64,000 nt of DNA from Nyssa sinensis (Eukaryota; Streptophyta; Magnoliopsida; Cornales; Nyssaceae), in NCBI GenBank assembly GCA_008638375.1, contig CM018051.1, positions 15,035,969 to 15,099,968 of the forward strand, read 5' to 3'. The notes under the pieces are model-generated. The model saw only the letters and a list, made by a program, of their open reading frames with translations, ran no database searches and had not been told where the DNA came from. Of the stretch, positions 11,937 to 21,825 are shown one piece after another (positions within the stretch are counted from its first letter, which is position 1; each line of letters starts with the position of its first letter). Made by a program: the position numbers and the translations under genes.

Positions 11937-12413
11937 CTTTCTTCATATTAAACCACCAAGTCATCTAAAAACTTTTCTTAATAAAGTTGTGTAATTAAAT
12001 TATTTAATTCTTTAATAAGTCCTCAATGCAGCTAGATTCTCTACCATGAGTGGATTAAAAAGTATATCAATTAAAATTATCATGATAACAATGAGGTTTA
12101 AGTTTAGAACATTTGCTTATTTTATATCATGCATTTAAAACTCCAACTTTTTAAAAGGTTTAAATTAATAAAAATGAAATAACTTAATTATCTAATAATT
12201 TAACCATTCACTTTTTATGGTGTCTATCCACCAATATGACTAATTAAAAAATTTGTAAAAACAAATTCAGTGGGGGAAAGTTTGAGAAAATCAATCAGTG
12301 GAGGCAAATTTAAAAAATTTTAAGAACTTTAAATTTTACACTCACCTTAATTTTTTCAAAAAATTGAGTGGGGGCACTTTCCCCCAATGCCCCCACCGTG
12401 TCTTCACCACTGG

Positions 12414-12527
12414 AGTCAGGAGCATCCTTAGTTTTATCACCTTGGACTTTGGTGGGATGTTTTAGCAGTTTAATCACGCACTACACCATTGGTGGACTTG
12501 AATTTTGATTTGGTTTAGGTTTGGAGG

Positions 12528-12530
<3 letters not shown>
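12414..12530. repeat. 134-bp tandem array, right part
   Basis: One more unit of the array interrupted at 7846 (CATCCTTAGTTTTATCACC, then ACACCATTGGTGGACTTG). It proves that the hAT-like element entered a pre-existing array. Confidence 0.85.

Positions 12531-12532
<2 letters not shown>

Positions 12533-12588
<56 letters not shown>
12533..12588. repeat. (TC)n microsatellite
   Basis: An uninterrupted CT dinucleotide run of about 56 bp at the right edge of the tandem array. Confidence 0.95.
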
Positions 12589-12591
<3 letters not shown>

Positions 12592-12599
12592 ATGGATAA

Positions 12600-13285
12600 T
12601 ATTTTTTCAAGAAGTTAGAAAATGGATAATAAACATTTTCTATCACATAAGGTTCTTCCCATTTTGAGTCTAACTTTCCTTTGATTCTTCGTGTCACAAT
12701 TATTGGTGTTTGTACCATGAGAACCAAGTCAACTTTTTTCTGTCACATAAGGCCTTCCCATTTTGGCTCTAACTTTTCTTTGATTTTTCATGTCACAATT
12801 ATTGGTGTCCGTACTATGAGAAGCAAGTCATTTCTTTTGAAAGAGTGAAGTCTAACTCTTTTATTGAAAGCATTGGCCATCTTTTGTTGATAGATTTCCA
12901 AGTTTTGTTGGGCTTATAACCTCATCTCATTGAAGGATTCTAATTCATTCAGTCTAACTTTTGCACTTTTTTCTTTTGTGAGAGATTCCTAAATGGCCTT
13001 AACGAGGATATCTGAATTTTAAGTGGCAAGACTACTTCCCCTCCAAACTCAAGAACATAAGGTATTTCTTATGTGGGTGTTTTGCATGTGGTTCGATAAG
13101 CCCAAATATCCTCCTGTAGCTTTTCATGCTAATTTCTTCTATTTTTTCCACCATTTTTTTTTCAAAATCTTGCACAAATATTTATTGAACGCTTCTGCCA
13201 AGCCATTGGTTGTCGTGTAGTACCTTGTGGAGTGATTGGACTTTATCTGGTACTTGTCATACAACTTATACAGCAAGAACCAATG
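12600..13285 (-). pseudogene. Ty3/gypsy (Tat-type) integrase C-terminal remnant
   Basis: Translated leftwards from about 13285 it gives a decayed integrase end: TNGLAEAFNK, then WAYRTTCKTPT, GGEVVLPLKIQISSLR, LNELESFNEMRL, AFNKRVR, and a C-terminal KWEEPYVIE that matches the GPY-type module. Frames shift several times and stops interrupt it. A block of about 115 bp holding TPIIVT...KWE is tandemly duplicated (12608-12720 and 12725-12840). No RT or gag remains next to it. It marks a minus-oriented Tat/Ogre-like element whose downstream side is the 134-bp array. Confidence 0.8.
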
Positions 13286-13291
13286 AAATGC

Positions 13292-13622
13292 ATGTCTACA
13301 CCTTGGGGTCAAAATGTGTGAAATTATGAAAATACCCTAAGAGACCAAAATGAGTAGAAAATATCAAAATACCCTTAGAGGCCAACATGTGTGAAAATGA
13401 CCAAAATTTCCCTAGGTAGGAAACATTGTGGTAACTTTCCAAAAATGATGAAACTACCCATCATCAAGGAATTTCTTAAATTATGCTTGCGAAATGATAA
13501 AAAAGCCCTTAGAACATTTGAGGCTCATAGATATGCTATTAGAAATTACAAATTTACCCTCATACAATCAAATGTCACAAAATGACCCTTATACAATCAA
13601 ATGTCACAAAATGGGGTGTTTA
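13292..13622. repeat. Possible short LTR fragment next to the integrase remnant
   Basis: The left end reads TGTCTACACCTTGGGG and the right end, reverse complemented, TGTAAACACCCCATTTTGTG. The latter resembles the TGTAGACACCTCATTTTGTG start of the E4 LTRs. The interior has short runs such as GAAAATACCCT and AAAATGACC, as in Ogre-type LTRs. It could be a minus-strand LTR piece of the same element. Boundaries are uncertain. Confidence 0.3.
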
Positions 13623-15372
13623 CAATCCCCATTTGAATTTCTTTTGAGAAAGAGGCTTAATCTCTATCTTAATTTTAAATATTTTGATTTGAAATTATTT
13701 TTACTTCATCTTTTTCAATGATTTAGCAAGTCAATGGGCTTCCACAACAACCCCTCTATGATGTATGGTCTGTTGGACCCCTTTTCTTTATGTTTTGTGG
13801 CCCAAAGTTGAATGGCCTACTGGACTTCATGTTGGCCAATCTAGTCCATCGAATTTTTGGTGCCAACACCCACCATCTATAGGCCCACCAGTGGGTCCCA
13901 CCCCTTGTGAAGGGGTGGGCTATGTAGTGGGACATCCATTTTTATTCATCGAACCACTCATTTAACTCCTATTTTTTAATGGGTTCTGGACCATTTTAAC
14001 TCATAGACAATATGTTTTATTTGCTTTTTGGAGAGTTTTTTTATCCAATTCTTGTCGTTTTTAATCATTTTTAATCAAAACTTTTTAACCACTTGTTTTA
14101 AACTTATTTTTCAAATGTATGTGAAGTAAATAAGCAAGGGATACCTATTTGTTAGAGATGCCTCTTAAAATCTTTTTAAGAACGAGGTTTTTAAAAAAAA
14201 TATGCCGATATAGGTGTTTGTTCAAAAAGGCATTTGATTGTATGCTTTGTGTCTAAAGAGACTTCATGTTCTTTAGGCATCTTTCTTTTAAGAATGACGC
14301 GTCGTCTCAAAAGATGTCTCTTTGTTGGAAAACCTTCAACAAAGAATTGTTTTTTCAAAATTTGCAACATAAGTTGAAAATAGTATAGATTAGGAAATTT
14401 TGATTAAGAATAAAATGGTGAGATCAAAAGCTTCTTTTTGAATCAAATTAACAATGATAACAATTAATTTCCATATTCCCCCTTTTCTTATTGATGAACT
14501 AGGCTTTATGAATGATATGGAAAAACTTTTTGATTTAAGTGGTCATTTGGTGTTGCTTATAAAAAAATGATTGCAGTTATTTAAATAACTATTTAAAGAC
14601 TTGATTAATTGACGTAAGTATACGATTTCTATCTAATTAATTTGAGATTTGCATTACTATGTGGATTATTTAATTGATTAAATTAAATTAATTTTATTTA
14701 ATTAATTATAATCCCAAAGTGCCTCACAAATGATTGGACTTTGCTAGAGAGTTTGTTTTGACAAACTTACACTAAAAGAGAACATTTTACAACTACCAAC
14801 GTGTGAGTCAAACATACTCTTAAGTTTATGCTTGCATTATATAGAACTTCTAATAAACTTTTGGTTATTTGATATTCGTAAGACTTTCTTGTCTCAATAT
14901 TCGTTCTTGAAGAAGTGAGCTAAAGGATTAATCTTTCCCTCCTAATATTCTCAAATCTTCCTTTTCCCTTAGTTTATAACACATTCATGCAAAAGATTTT
15001 AGTATTATTCCACTTGAATCTTTTTTTTTTTCCTCCCAACAAATCATTTCAGCCAACCAAACAACTAGTAATTATCTAAGTATCTAAGTAGTGAATTGAG
15101 TTGACAAAAATATGAGTAAATAATTACCAAGTAGTGATGAACATGGTGTTGGAGCTTTTGGGAAGACTTGGGGAAAGTCACTGTAACAACTTGTTCAGAA
15201 GTTTTGAAGAGAACAGACAATGAAGGATAATTTAAAATAGACGAAAAAAGAAGAAAAGAAAAATAATATTTATCTTCACCTTGTTTAAATATTCAAGAGA
15301 GAAATAAGAAAAAAAATCATTATCCTTTGTTAAAGTAGTCAAAAGAAAAGGAAGAAAAGAAAGTATATAAAT
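13623..15372. other. Spacer, no gene recognised
   Basis: AT-rich sequence with no frame of recognisable similarity, ending at the target site of E2. Probably old transposon debris, but I see no diagnostic motif. Confidence 0.5.
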
Positions 15373-15377
15373 GGACT
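15373..15377. other. Target site duplication of E2, left copy (GGACT)
   Basis: GGACT directly before the TG of the 5' LTR, repeated at 27292-27296 directly after the CA of the 3' LTR. Confidence 0.93.
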
Positions 15378-16004
15378 TGATATACCATAAAAAGACAGGC
15401 CAATCAACACTTGACACGTATGACCACAGTCCGATTTATGTTCAGCTAGCATGATTCTCGTTCAGCCTATGACATCCAGATCATCACATAAGGACGGAAG
15501 TGACCAAACAAATATATCCAGAACTGATCACAGGGTCCAGACCAGAGCTTCAGATCTCGTCACCGCCTTAGCGGATTCCGAGCAGAGAATAGGGTAACAG
15601 TCTCCAGCACGGAAACTACCATTTATGATTATCTCCGCCTTAGCGGATTCCGGGCAGAGGATAAGGAAGTAGTCTCCAATACGGAAACTACCATTTATGA
15701 TTATCTCCATCCACGACTTAATGCCCACAAGGTAACTGCAATCTCCGATGATCATATCCCTATATTCATGGCGTCGAATCCTAATCAACTTAGGAAAGCT
15801 TCGGCCTATATATTAAACCCTAGAGGTACGTTATATTTTTCATGCTCATTCTTTGACTTTCAATACAGTCTTTCAATTCCCTTACTCACTTAAGCATCGG
15901 AGCGGCTACCGCCGGAGCCAATCCGGTGGTCCTCTGATCATCTTTCTGAGTGTTCTACAGGTCACGGAGCCCTTACGTGTTGCGAGTCAAAAAGTGCAGC
16001 ATCA
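15378..16004 (+). repeat. 5' LTR of E2 (627 bp)
   Basis: It runs TGATATACC...GCAGCATCA. It contains a 72-bp direct duplication (units start at 15564 and 15636, each beginning CGCCTTAGCGGATTCCG) and a TATA-like box TATATATTAAA at 15807-15817, a plausible core promoter for the genomic RNA. The minus-strand 86-codon frame in it is present unchanged in the 3' LTR and is not considered a gene. Confidence 0.96.
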
Positions 16005-16007
16005 GTT

Positions 16008-16025
16008 TGGCGCCGTCTGTGGGAA
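16008..16025 (+). other. Primer binding site of E2
   Basis: TGGCGCCGTCTGTGGGAA begins three bases after the LTR end and is shared with E1. The TGGCGCC core is the complement of a tRNA 3' end. The tRNA species is not assigned here. Confidence 0.85.
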
Positions 16026-16081
16026 CGACTAATCTCTACGTGCTTTATTCATAAACTCATCTTTTTCCCTACCGGAAAACC

Positions 16082-18445
16082 ATGGCACCAAATCTCCGAC
16101 CCCGACAGAATACTCAGAATTCGCAAAACGCTCAGCGTCAGCCGTCTGCTCCACGCACAAGAGGACCAGCGGCCAACCCTATGCGACAAGAGATCGAAGC
16201 AATAAAACGACACAATGAACTGGTGCAGGAGCAGCTGCTAGCCATTACCAGGACGCTGGCAACACTCACGCAGAACCAAGCGGCGGCTTCTCCTAGCCCG
16301 CCGGTCAACTTCGTTGCAGGAACACAACCCCCGGTTGCCACGGGGAATGAAGAAATTCGCGGGCAGACCCCCGCTAACTAGCCTGGGCACCCCTCAGGCG
16401 TTGCTCACGCTGGCCGAGATCCACAGCCATCAACAGTCCCTGGCTGGGGAACATCCGCTTTTGTCCCCGACGTACATTACCGGAGTACTACCCGAGCCCC
16501 AACTCCTAGGGTTTCGGGAGCACCCCCGGCACCACAGGAACCTTATCATGCAGCGCCAGCCCCACCGGTTCGGGTTCCTCCTCCATCCGAAGGGCGCACT
16601 CCACCCTATTACCCTGAAGCCGAGGCTGTCAGGCAGGGTTCACAAGATGTCAGACTCAGAGACCCGCGAAGGGAAGAGGAGATTGCCGAGTCTATGGACC
16701 GGACAATCGGTTTAAGAGGACCTCAGAACCCTCCAGAGCAGGACGAACTGGCCAGGCTGCTCGGGAGACTGGCCACTCCGTTTACCCACGCCATCATGTC
16801 TGAAGAGAGGCCTAGAAAGTACGTGGTGCCCAAATTCACTCTCTACGACGGATCTGGAGATCCAGGAGATCACCTATCTCATTACCAGCATACGATGGCC
16901 CTTCACGGAGCCTCAGATGCTTTCATGTGCCGAACGTTCATTACCAGCTTGAAAGGAACGGCTCTGAAGTGGTTCCACAACCTCCCTCCGAACTCCATTG
17001 CCAGCTTTTACGAGCTCGGTAGACAGTTCTTGGATAGGTTTATGACCAGCAGGAGGCTCAGAAGGGGACCAGAATTCCTGCTGAACGTTAGGCAGACTAG
17101 GGAGGAATCCCTTCGGGCCTACATCGCCCGCTTCAACACTGAGCTCACTGAGATCACGGATTGCAGCCCGAAATTCCTTGTTGCGGCCCTTACTGCCGGG
17201 CTTGCCCAAGGTGGCTTCAGAGACTCCTTGACAAAAAGCCCCCCGGCTGATATGGCAGCATTGATGGATCGGGCCAAAAAATACATCAACCTTGAAGAAG
17301 CCAACCGCTCAGCCCAGAAGGGCAAGGATCAGACCCAAAGGGATAATCCGAAGCGGGAGGACCATAAGAAGGAGGATCACAGAAGAGACTCCAGCAAAAA
17401 GAGGGTCAGAAGCCCAGATAAGAAAACAGCTCCCAGAGCTGTGTACAACTCCGCACCAAGGGAGTTCACCAACTTCACGCCTTTGAACACCACTCCGAAC
17501 CAGGTACTCCGGCAGATCCGAGATCGGGAGAACCTGAGGTGGCCAGAGCCGATCAAAGGAGATCCCAGCCTGCGGGACCAAAGTAAGTATTGCAATTTCC
17601 ATAAAGATCATGGGCATACTACTAACACTTGCAGGACCCTCCGATATGAGATAGAACAGCTCATAAAGAAGGGACGTCTTCGGGAGTTCGTCAAACAAGA
17701 CGGAAGGCAGAACCCCCAAGAAGACAAGCCTCAGCAGCGGCCAGATCAAAGGCCCGAACAGAGGCAAGAGCAGCGGGAAGGACGAAACGAGCCTCAGAGG
17801 CAGAACAACCATGTTATCTACGTCCTCCATGCTGACTCCCCTGTTACAGGAATGTCCAACAGGGCGAGAAAAAGATATGCTCGGGAGGCCAGAAACGCCC
17901 CAAACATCTTGCAGGTCTCCAACGTCGAAAAAAGGCTCAAGACAGGGCCAGAGATCCAGTTCACCGAGCAAGATCTAGCAGGGGTACACTGCCCTCACAG
18001 TGATGCCCTTGTTATCACCCTCAGAATCGCCAACTTCGAAACTAGAAGAGTCCTAGTCGACACTGGCAGTTCAGTCAATATCCTATTCTACGAACCGCTT
18101 AAGCGGATGGGCATAGACCAGGACAGCGTCAAGCCCACCACTGCCGTAATGGCAGCTTTTGATGGCAGCCTTAGCACCCCCCTGGGGAGAGTTGACCTTC
18201 CTACCACTATTGGGGAAGGTGAAGGGCAGAAGACCACCATCTCAGAGTACATGGTGTTGAACATGAAGTCTCCATACAACGTCATCATTGGGAGACCCTG
18301 GTTACACCAGATAGGGGCGGTCACTTCAACCTTTCATCAGTGTCTGAAGTACGTCCACAATCAAAGCGTGCACTCGGTCCGAGGATGTCAGCCAACCTCA
18401 CGAGAATGTCACGCTATTGCCCTCAAGGAGACAGCCCCAAAATAG
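16082..18445 (+). CDS. gag: gag-protease polyprotein of E2 (one internal TAG)
   Basis: The start is ATG 16082 (MAPNLRPRQN), the same as in E1. One frame runs to TAG 18443-18445 but is broken by a single TAG at 16379-16381 (...TPAN*PGHPSG). Both sides align with E1, so no frameshift is needed. The capsid region spans about 16.78-17.20 kb (LATPFTHAIM, FMTSRRLRRGPEF). A Lys/Arg-rich linker follows, then a nucleocapsid CNFHKDHGHTTNTC near 17.59 kb and an aspartic protease with LVDTGSSVNILF near 18.05 kb and IIGRPWLHQIGA near 18.3 kb. The internal TAG could be a CAG-to-TAG change. Alternatively a shorter protein could start at ATG 16694, which still contains the whole capsid. The protein assembles the virus-like particle and matures it. 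Confidence 0.9.
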
Positions 18446-18451
18446 CAATTA
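18443..18451 (+). promoter_or_regulatory. Candidate stop-codon readthrough site between protease and RT (TAG CAA TTA)
   Basis: gag-pro ends AAA TAG CAA TTA CAG and the same frame stays open through all of pol with no other stop. TAG followed by CAA-TTA is the tobamovirus-type leaky context (CAR-YYA after UAG), which supports a few percent readthrough in plants. The arrangement would set the ratio of gag-pro to gag-pro-pol. What is seen is the exact motif and frame continuity. Its use is inferred. Confidence 0.7.
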
Positions 18452-21400
18452 CAGTACACTCGGGACCGTGCAGATCCGGTTTTCACTCACACTCCCGAGG
18501 TGGAAGATTGCCCATCCGGCGTTGAAGAACCCCTGAGCCCAAGGGGGCGTGATAGTCAAGCCAAGCCTGTTGGCGAGCCCATCAAGATACTGGTCAGTTC
18601 AGGAGCAGAGGGGCGTTATTTGTACATCGGTCCAGACCTTGCCCCCGCCGAGCGGGAAAAGATAGTCAGGTTTCTGAAGAACAACCTCTCTATCTTTGCT
18701 TGGGAGACTAGGGACATGGAGGGAATAGATCCTAATCTGATAACTCACAAACTAATGGTAGATCCAGACCACCCCCCGGTCAGACAGAAGAGAAGACCGA
18801 TCGCTCCCGAACGGCATCGGGTGATAAACGAAGAAGTCCAGAGGTTGCTGGACGCCAGGATGATACGGGAAGTTTTTTATCCCGAGTGGTTAGCCAACAC
18901 TGTGCTCGTCAAGAAGAAGAACGGCAAGTGGAGAGTCTGTGTTGACTATACAGACCTTAACAAAGCATGTCCCAAGGACAGCTTCCCACTACCAAGAATA
19001 GATCAACTGGTTGACGCCACTGCAGGGCATGAGCTTATGAGTTTCATGGACGCCTACTCTGGATACAACCAGATCCAGATGTACCCTCCAGATCAGGAAA
19101 AGACCGCCTTCATAACCGAAAGAGGACTCTATTGCTACAGAGTGATGCCTTTCGGTTTAAAGAATGCTGGAGCCACTTACCAATGGTTGGTGAACAAGAT
19201 GTTCAGCCCACTGCTTGGCAGCACCATGGAGGTATACATCGACGACATGCTGGTAAAGAGCCTCCAGAAAGGCAGCCACCTCCAGCATTTAGCCCAGACC
19301 TTCGATATCCTCAGACAGCACAAGATGAAGCTCAACCCCTCAAAATGTACCTTCGGAGTTACGAAGGGAAAATTCTTGGGGTACATCGTCTCTCAAAGAG
19401 GTATCGAAGCAGATCCCACTCAGATCCAAGCCCTGATTGGACTGAAGTCGCCAAAGACCAGAAAAGAGATTCAGGCACTGAACGGCAGAGTCGCCGCATT
19501 GAGCAGATTTATATCCAAGTCCACCGATCGCTGCCTACCTTTCTTCAAAGCTCTAAAGGGCGGCAAGGCTTTGCAATGGACAGAAGAATGCGAGCATTCC
19601 TTCCAAGAACTAAAGGAGTATTTAGCCTCTCCAGAGCTCCTGTCAAAACCTGTACAAGGAGAAAAGCTGCTCCTGTACCTAGCAGTCTCTGAGAACGCGG
19701 TCAGTTCCGCACTAATCAGACAGGACAAAGGAGTACAGAGGCCTATATCCTATGTCAGTAGGGCACTACTCGACACGGAAAAAAGATACCCAGAAGTAGA
19801 GAAGCTGGCCTATGCCTTGGTCGTATCAGCCCGAAAGCTCCGACCTTACTTCCAGGCCCATCCAATTGAGATTCCAACTGCTTATCCTCTAAAGTCAATA
19901 CTGAGGAAACCCGAGGTATCGGGAAGATTGGTCAAGTGGTCTGTGGAGCTAGGGGAGTTTGACATAGCATATGTACCCCGAAACTCCATCAAAGGGCAGG
20001 CCTTAGCCGATTTTGTAGCCGAGTTCACCCCGGCACTGCAGAACAAAGCACAAATCGCCGAAACTACAGGAACCTGGCTGCTATATATTGATGGATCGTC
20101 AACCGATCAAGGTTCAGGGGTAGGACTGGTGCTACAGTCCCCTGATGGTCTTACGTCGGAAAAAGCAGTCAGCCTGGGATTTAAAGCTTCTAATAATGAA
20201 GCTGAATATGAGGCCCTAATCTTAGGGATGAAGCTTGCCCTGGAATGCGAGGCTCAGAACCTCGATGTCTTCTCTGACTCCCAACTGGTAGTAAGCCAAG
20301 TTTTGGGAGAGTTTGCCATTAAGGATGACAGGATGCTTCGATACTCCGAACTGGTGAACCATTTAAAGCATTCTTTCCAGACTTTCACTATCCAGAAGAT
20401 TGAGAGAAGTCAGAACTGCAGAGCAGATGCTCTGGCTAACATGGCCTCCCGCCTCAAGTCTGAAACAGACTCCACCGTTAAAATCTCTTTTCAGCCAGGA
20501 TCCAGCATTGAGGGAGCATCAGTTGCTCAAGTTGATGAACAGTCCCAGAGCTGGATGACCCCAATCCTCCAGTATCTAAGATCCGGGCTCCTCCCAGAGG
20601 ATAAAAACAAAGCCAGGAGAATCCGAATCAGAGCGGCTCGGTACCTGATCTTGAACAACAAACTTTACAGGAGGTCATATTCTCAACCTCTGTTAAAATG
20701 TTTGGCTCCAGACGAGTCACAATACGTTTTGGCTGAAATTCACGAGGGAATTTGCGGGAATCACAATGGGGGCAGAACTATAGCCCACCGAGCTCTATCA
20801 CAGGGCTACTACTGGCCCGGCATGCTGAAACAGGCTAAAGAGTATGTTCGGAAGTGTGACAAATGTCAGAGATTCGCCTCGTACCAACACCAGCCTCAGC
20901 ACGAGCTCATCCCGATTCCTAGCCCCTGGCCCTTTGCTCAATGGGGAATGGACATTGTGGGTCCGTTACCACGAGCATCTCCAAACAGGAAGTACCTCCT
21001 GGTGGCTATCGACTACTTCTCTAAATGGGCCGAAGCCGAGCCTTTAACGCATATTACAGAAAAGGAAGTCGAAAGCTTCACCTGGAAGAATATTGTCTGC
21101 AGGTTTGGCATACCACGTGTAATTATCTCGGATAATGGGACACAATTTACTGGTAAAGGCTTCAAGGCATTCTGCGAAAATCTCAACATCAGGCAGCACT
21201 TTGCCTCTCCAGGCCATCCACAAGCAAATGGGCAGGCAGAGGTCACCAACCGAACAATCCTTGATGGGTTAAAGAAAAGGCTGGAACAAGCCAAAGGGAA
21301 GTGGGCAGAAGAGCTCCCAGGAGTCCTTTGGGCCTACCGTACAACCAGAAGAACTCCCACCTCTGAAACACCCTTCTCATTAGCCTATGGGACAGAAGCA

Positions 21401-21787
21401 GTAATTCCGGTTGAAATCGGTATGCCAACCCTGAGGACTGAGGCCTTTGAGCAAGAATCCAATGATCAGCAGCTGATGGAGAACTTGGATTTGCTCGAGG
21501 AGAGAAGGGATCAAGCCAGCATCAGGATGGAAGCCTACCAACAAAGAATGGTCAATAAATCCAGGATAGGACTCAAGACAGTCAGCTTCCAAGTTGGAGA
21601 CTTCGTCTTAAGAAGAGTCTTTCAGAACACCAAGGATCCCACCATGGGAAAATTGTCACCAAATTGGGAGGGCCCCTACAAAGTGACGAAGGTCGTTCGA
21701 CCTACCACTTACTGGCTTGAAGACACGAATGGGAAACCTGTTCCTAGGCCATGGAACGTAGAACACTTGCGGAAGTATTATCAATAA
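18446..21787 (+). CDS. pol: pol polyprotein of E2: reverse transcriptase, RNase H, integrase
   Basis: The frame opens straight after the TAG and runs to TAA 21785-21787. The first in-frame ATG is well inside, so it is most simply expressed as a readthrough extension of gag-pro. RT carries FMDAYSGYNQI near 19.05 kb and an intact YIDDM near 19.23 kb. RNase H begins LLYIDGSSTDQGSG near 20.08 kb and has NNEAEYEALILG. Integrase has the HHCC finger (HEGICGNH ... CDKC, 20.74-20.87 kb) and the DDE core (MDIVGPL near 20.95, SDNGTQF near 21.13, NGQAEVTNR near 21.23 kb). It ends with WEGPYKV near 21.67 kb and a final HLRKYYQ. No chromodomain follows, as expected for the Tat lineage. No stops or frameshifts are visible. 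Confidence 0.96.
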   Translation, partial: QLQYTRDRADPVFTHTPEVEDCPSGVEEPLSPRGRDSQAKPVGEPIKILVSSGAEGRYLYIGPDLAPAEREKIVRFLKNNLSIFAWETRDMEGIDPNLITHKLMVDPDHPPVRQKRRPIAPERHRVINEEVQRLLDARMIREVFYPEWLANTVLVKKKNGKWRVCVDYTDLNKACPKDSFPLPRIDQLVDATAGHELMSFMDAYSGYNQIQMYPPDQEKTAFITERGLYCYRVMPFGLKNAGATYQWLVNKMFSPLLGSTMEVYIDDMLVKSLQKGSHLQHLAQTFDILRQHKMKLNPSKCTFGVTKGKFLGYIVSQRGIEADPTQIQALIGLKSPKTRKEIQALNGRVAALSRFISKSTDRCLPFFKALKGGKALQWTEECEHSFQELKEYLASPELLSKPVQGEKLLLYLAVSENAVSSALIRQDKGVQRPISYVSRALLDTEKRYPEVEKLAYALVVSARKLRPYFQAHPIEIPTAYPLKSILRKPEVSGRLVKWSVELGEFDIAYVPRNSIKGQALADFVAEFTPALQNKAQIAETTGTWLLYIDGSSTDQGSGVGLVLQSPDGLTSEKAVSLGFKASNNEAEYEALILGMKLALECEAQNLDVFSDSQLVVSQVLGEFAIKDDRMLRYSELVNHLKHSFQTFTIQKIERSQNCRADALANMASRLKSETDSTVKISFQPGSSIEGASVAQVDEQSQSWMTPILQYLRSGLLPEDKNKARRIRIRAARYLILNNKLYRRSYSQPLLKCLAPDESQYVLAEIHEGICGNHNGGRTIAHRALSQGYYWPGMLKQAKEYVRKCDKCQRFASYQHQPQHELIPIPSPWPFAQWGMDIVGPLPRASPNRKYLLVAIDYFSKWAEAEPLTHITEKEVESFTWKNIVCRFGIPRVIISDNGTQFTGKGFKAFCENLNIRQHFASPGHPQANGQAEVTNRTILDGLKKRLEQAKGKWAEELPGVLWAYRTTRRTPTSETPFSLAYGTEAVIPVEIGMPTLRTEAFEQESNDQQLMENLDLLEERRDQASIRMEAYQQRMVNKSRIGLKTVSFQVGDFVLRRVFQNTKDPTMGKLSPNWEGPYKVTKVVRPTTYWLEDTNGKPVPRPWNVEHLRKYYQ

Positions 21788-21825
21788 AAAATTTTCTTTT
21801 TCTTATATACTTCCTTAAGACTATT

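Larger units (their letters stand above)
7846..12412. mobile_element. hAT-like non-autonomous insertion carrying a solo LTR
   Basis: The insertion splits the 134-bp array. Its ends are imperfect inverted repeats: left CAGGGGCGAAGCCAAGA, right (reverse complement) CAGTGGTGAAGACACGG, matching at 12 of 17 positions. The flanks AGTCCAGG (7838-7845) and AGTCAGG (12414-12420) look like an eroded 8-bp target duplication, as hAT elements make. Without the nested 3.05-kb LTR the element is about 1.5 kb. It has no transposase frame, so it is non-autonomous. hAT assignment rests on the CAGGGG/CACTG ends and the 8-bp duplication size. Confidence 0.65.

Noticed and set aside
15528..15788. An 86-codon minus frame conserved in both LTRs of E2
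   Set aside because: Identity follows from LTR identity; it contains the LTR's own 72-bp duplication and has no homology.
17309..17971. Long minus-strand open frame (220 codons) in E2
   Set aside because: It lies opposite the gag-pro coding frame and shows no homology or promoter; a shadow of gag.
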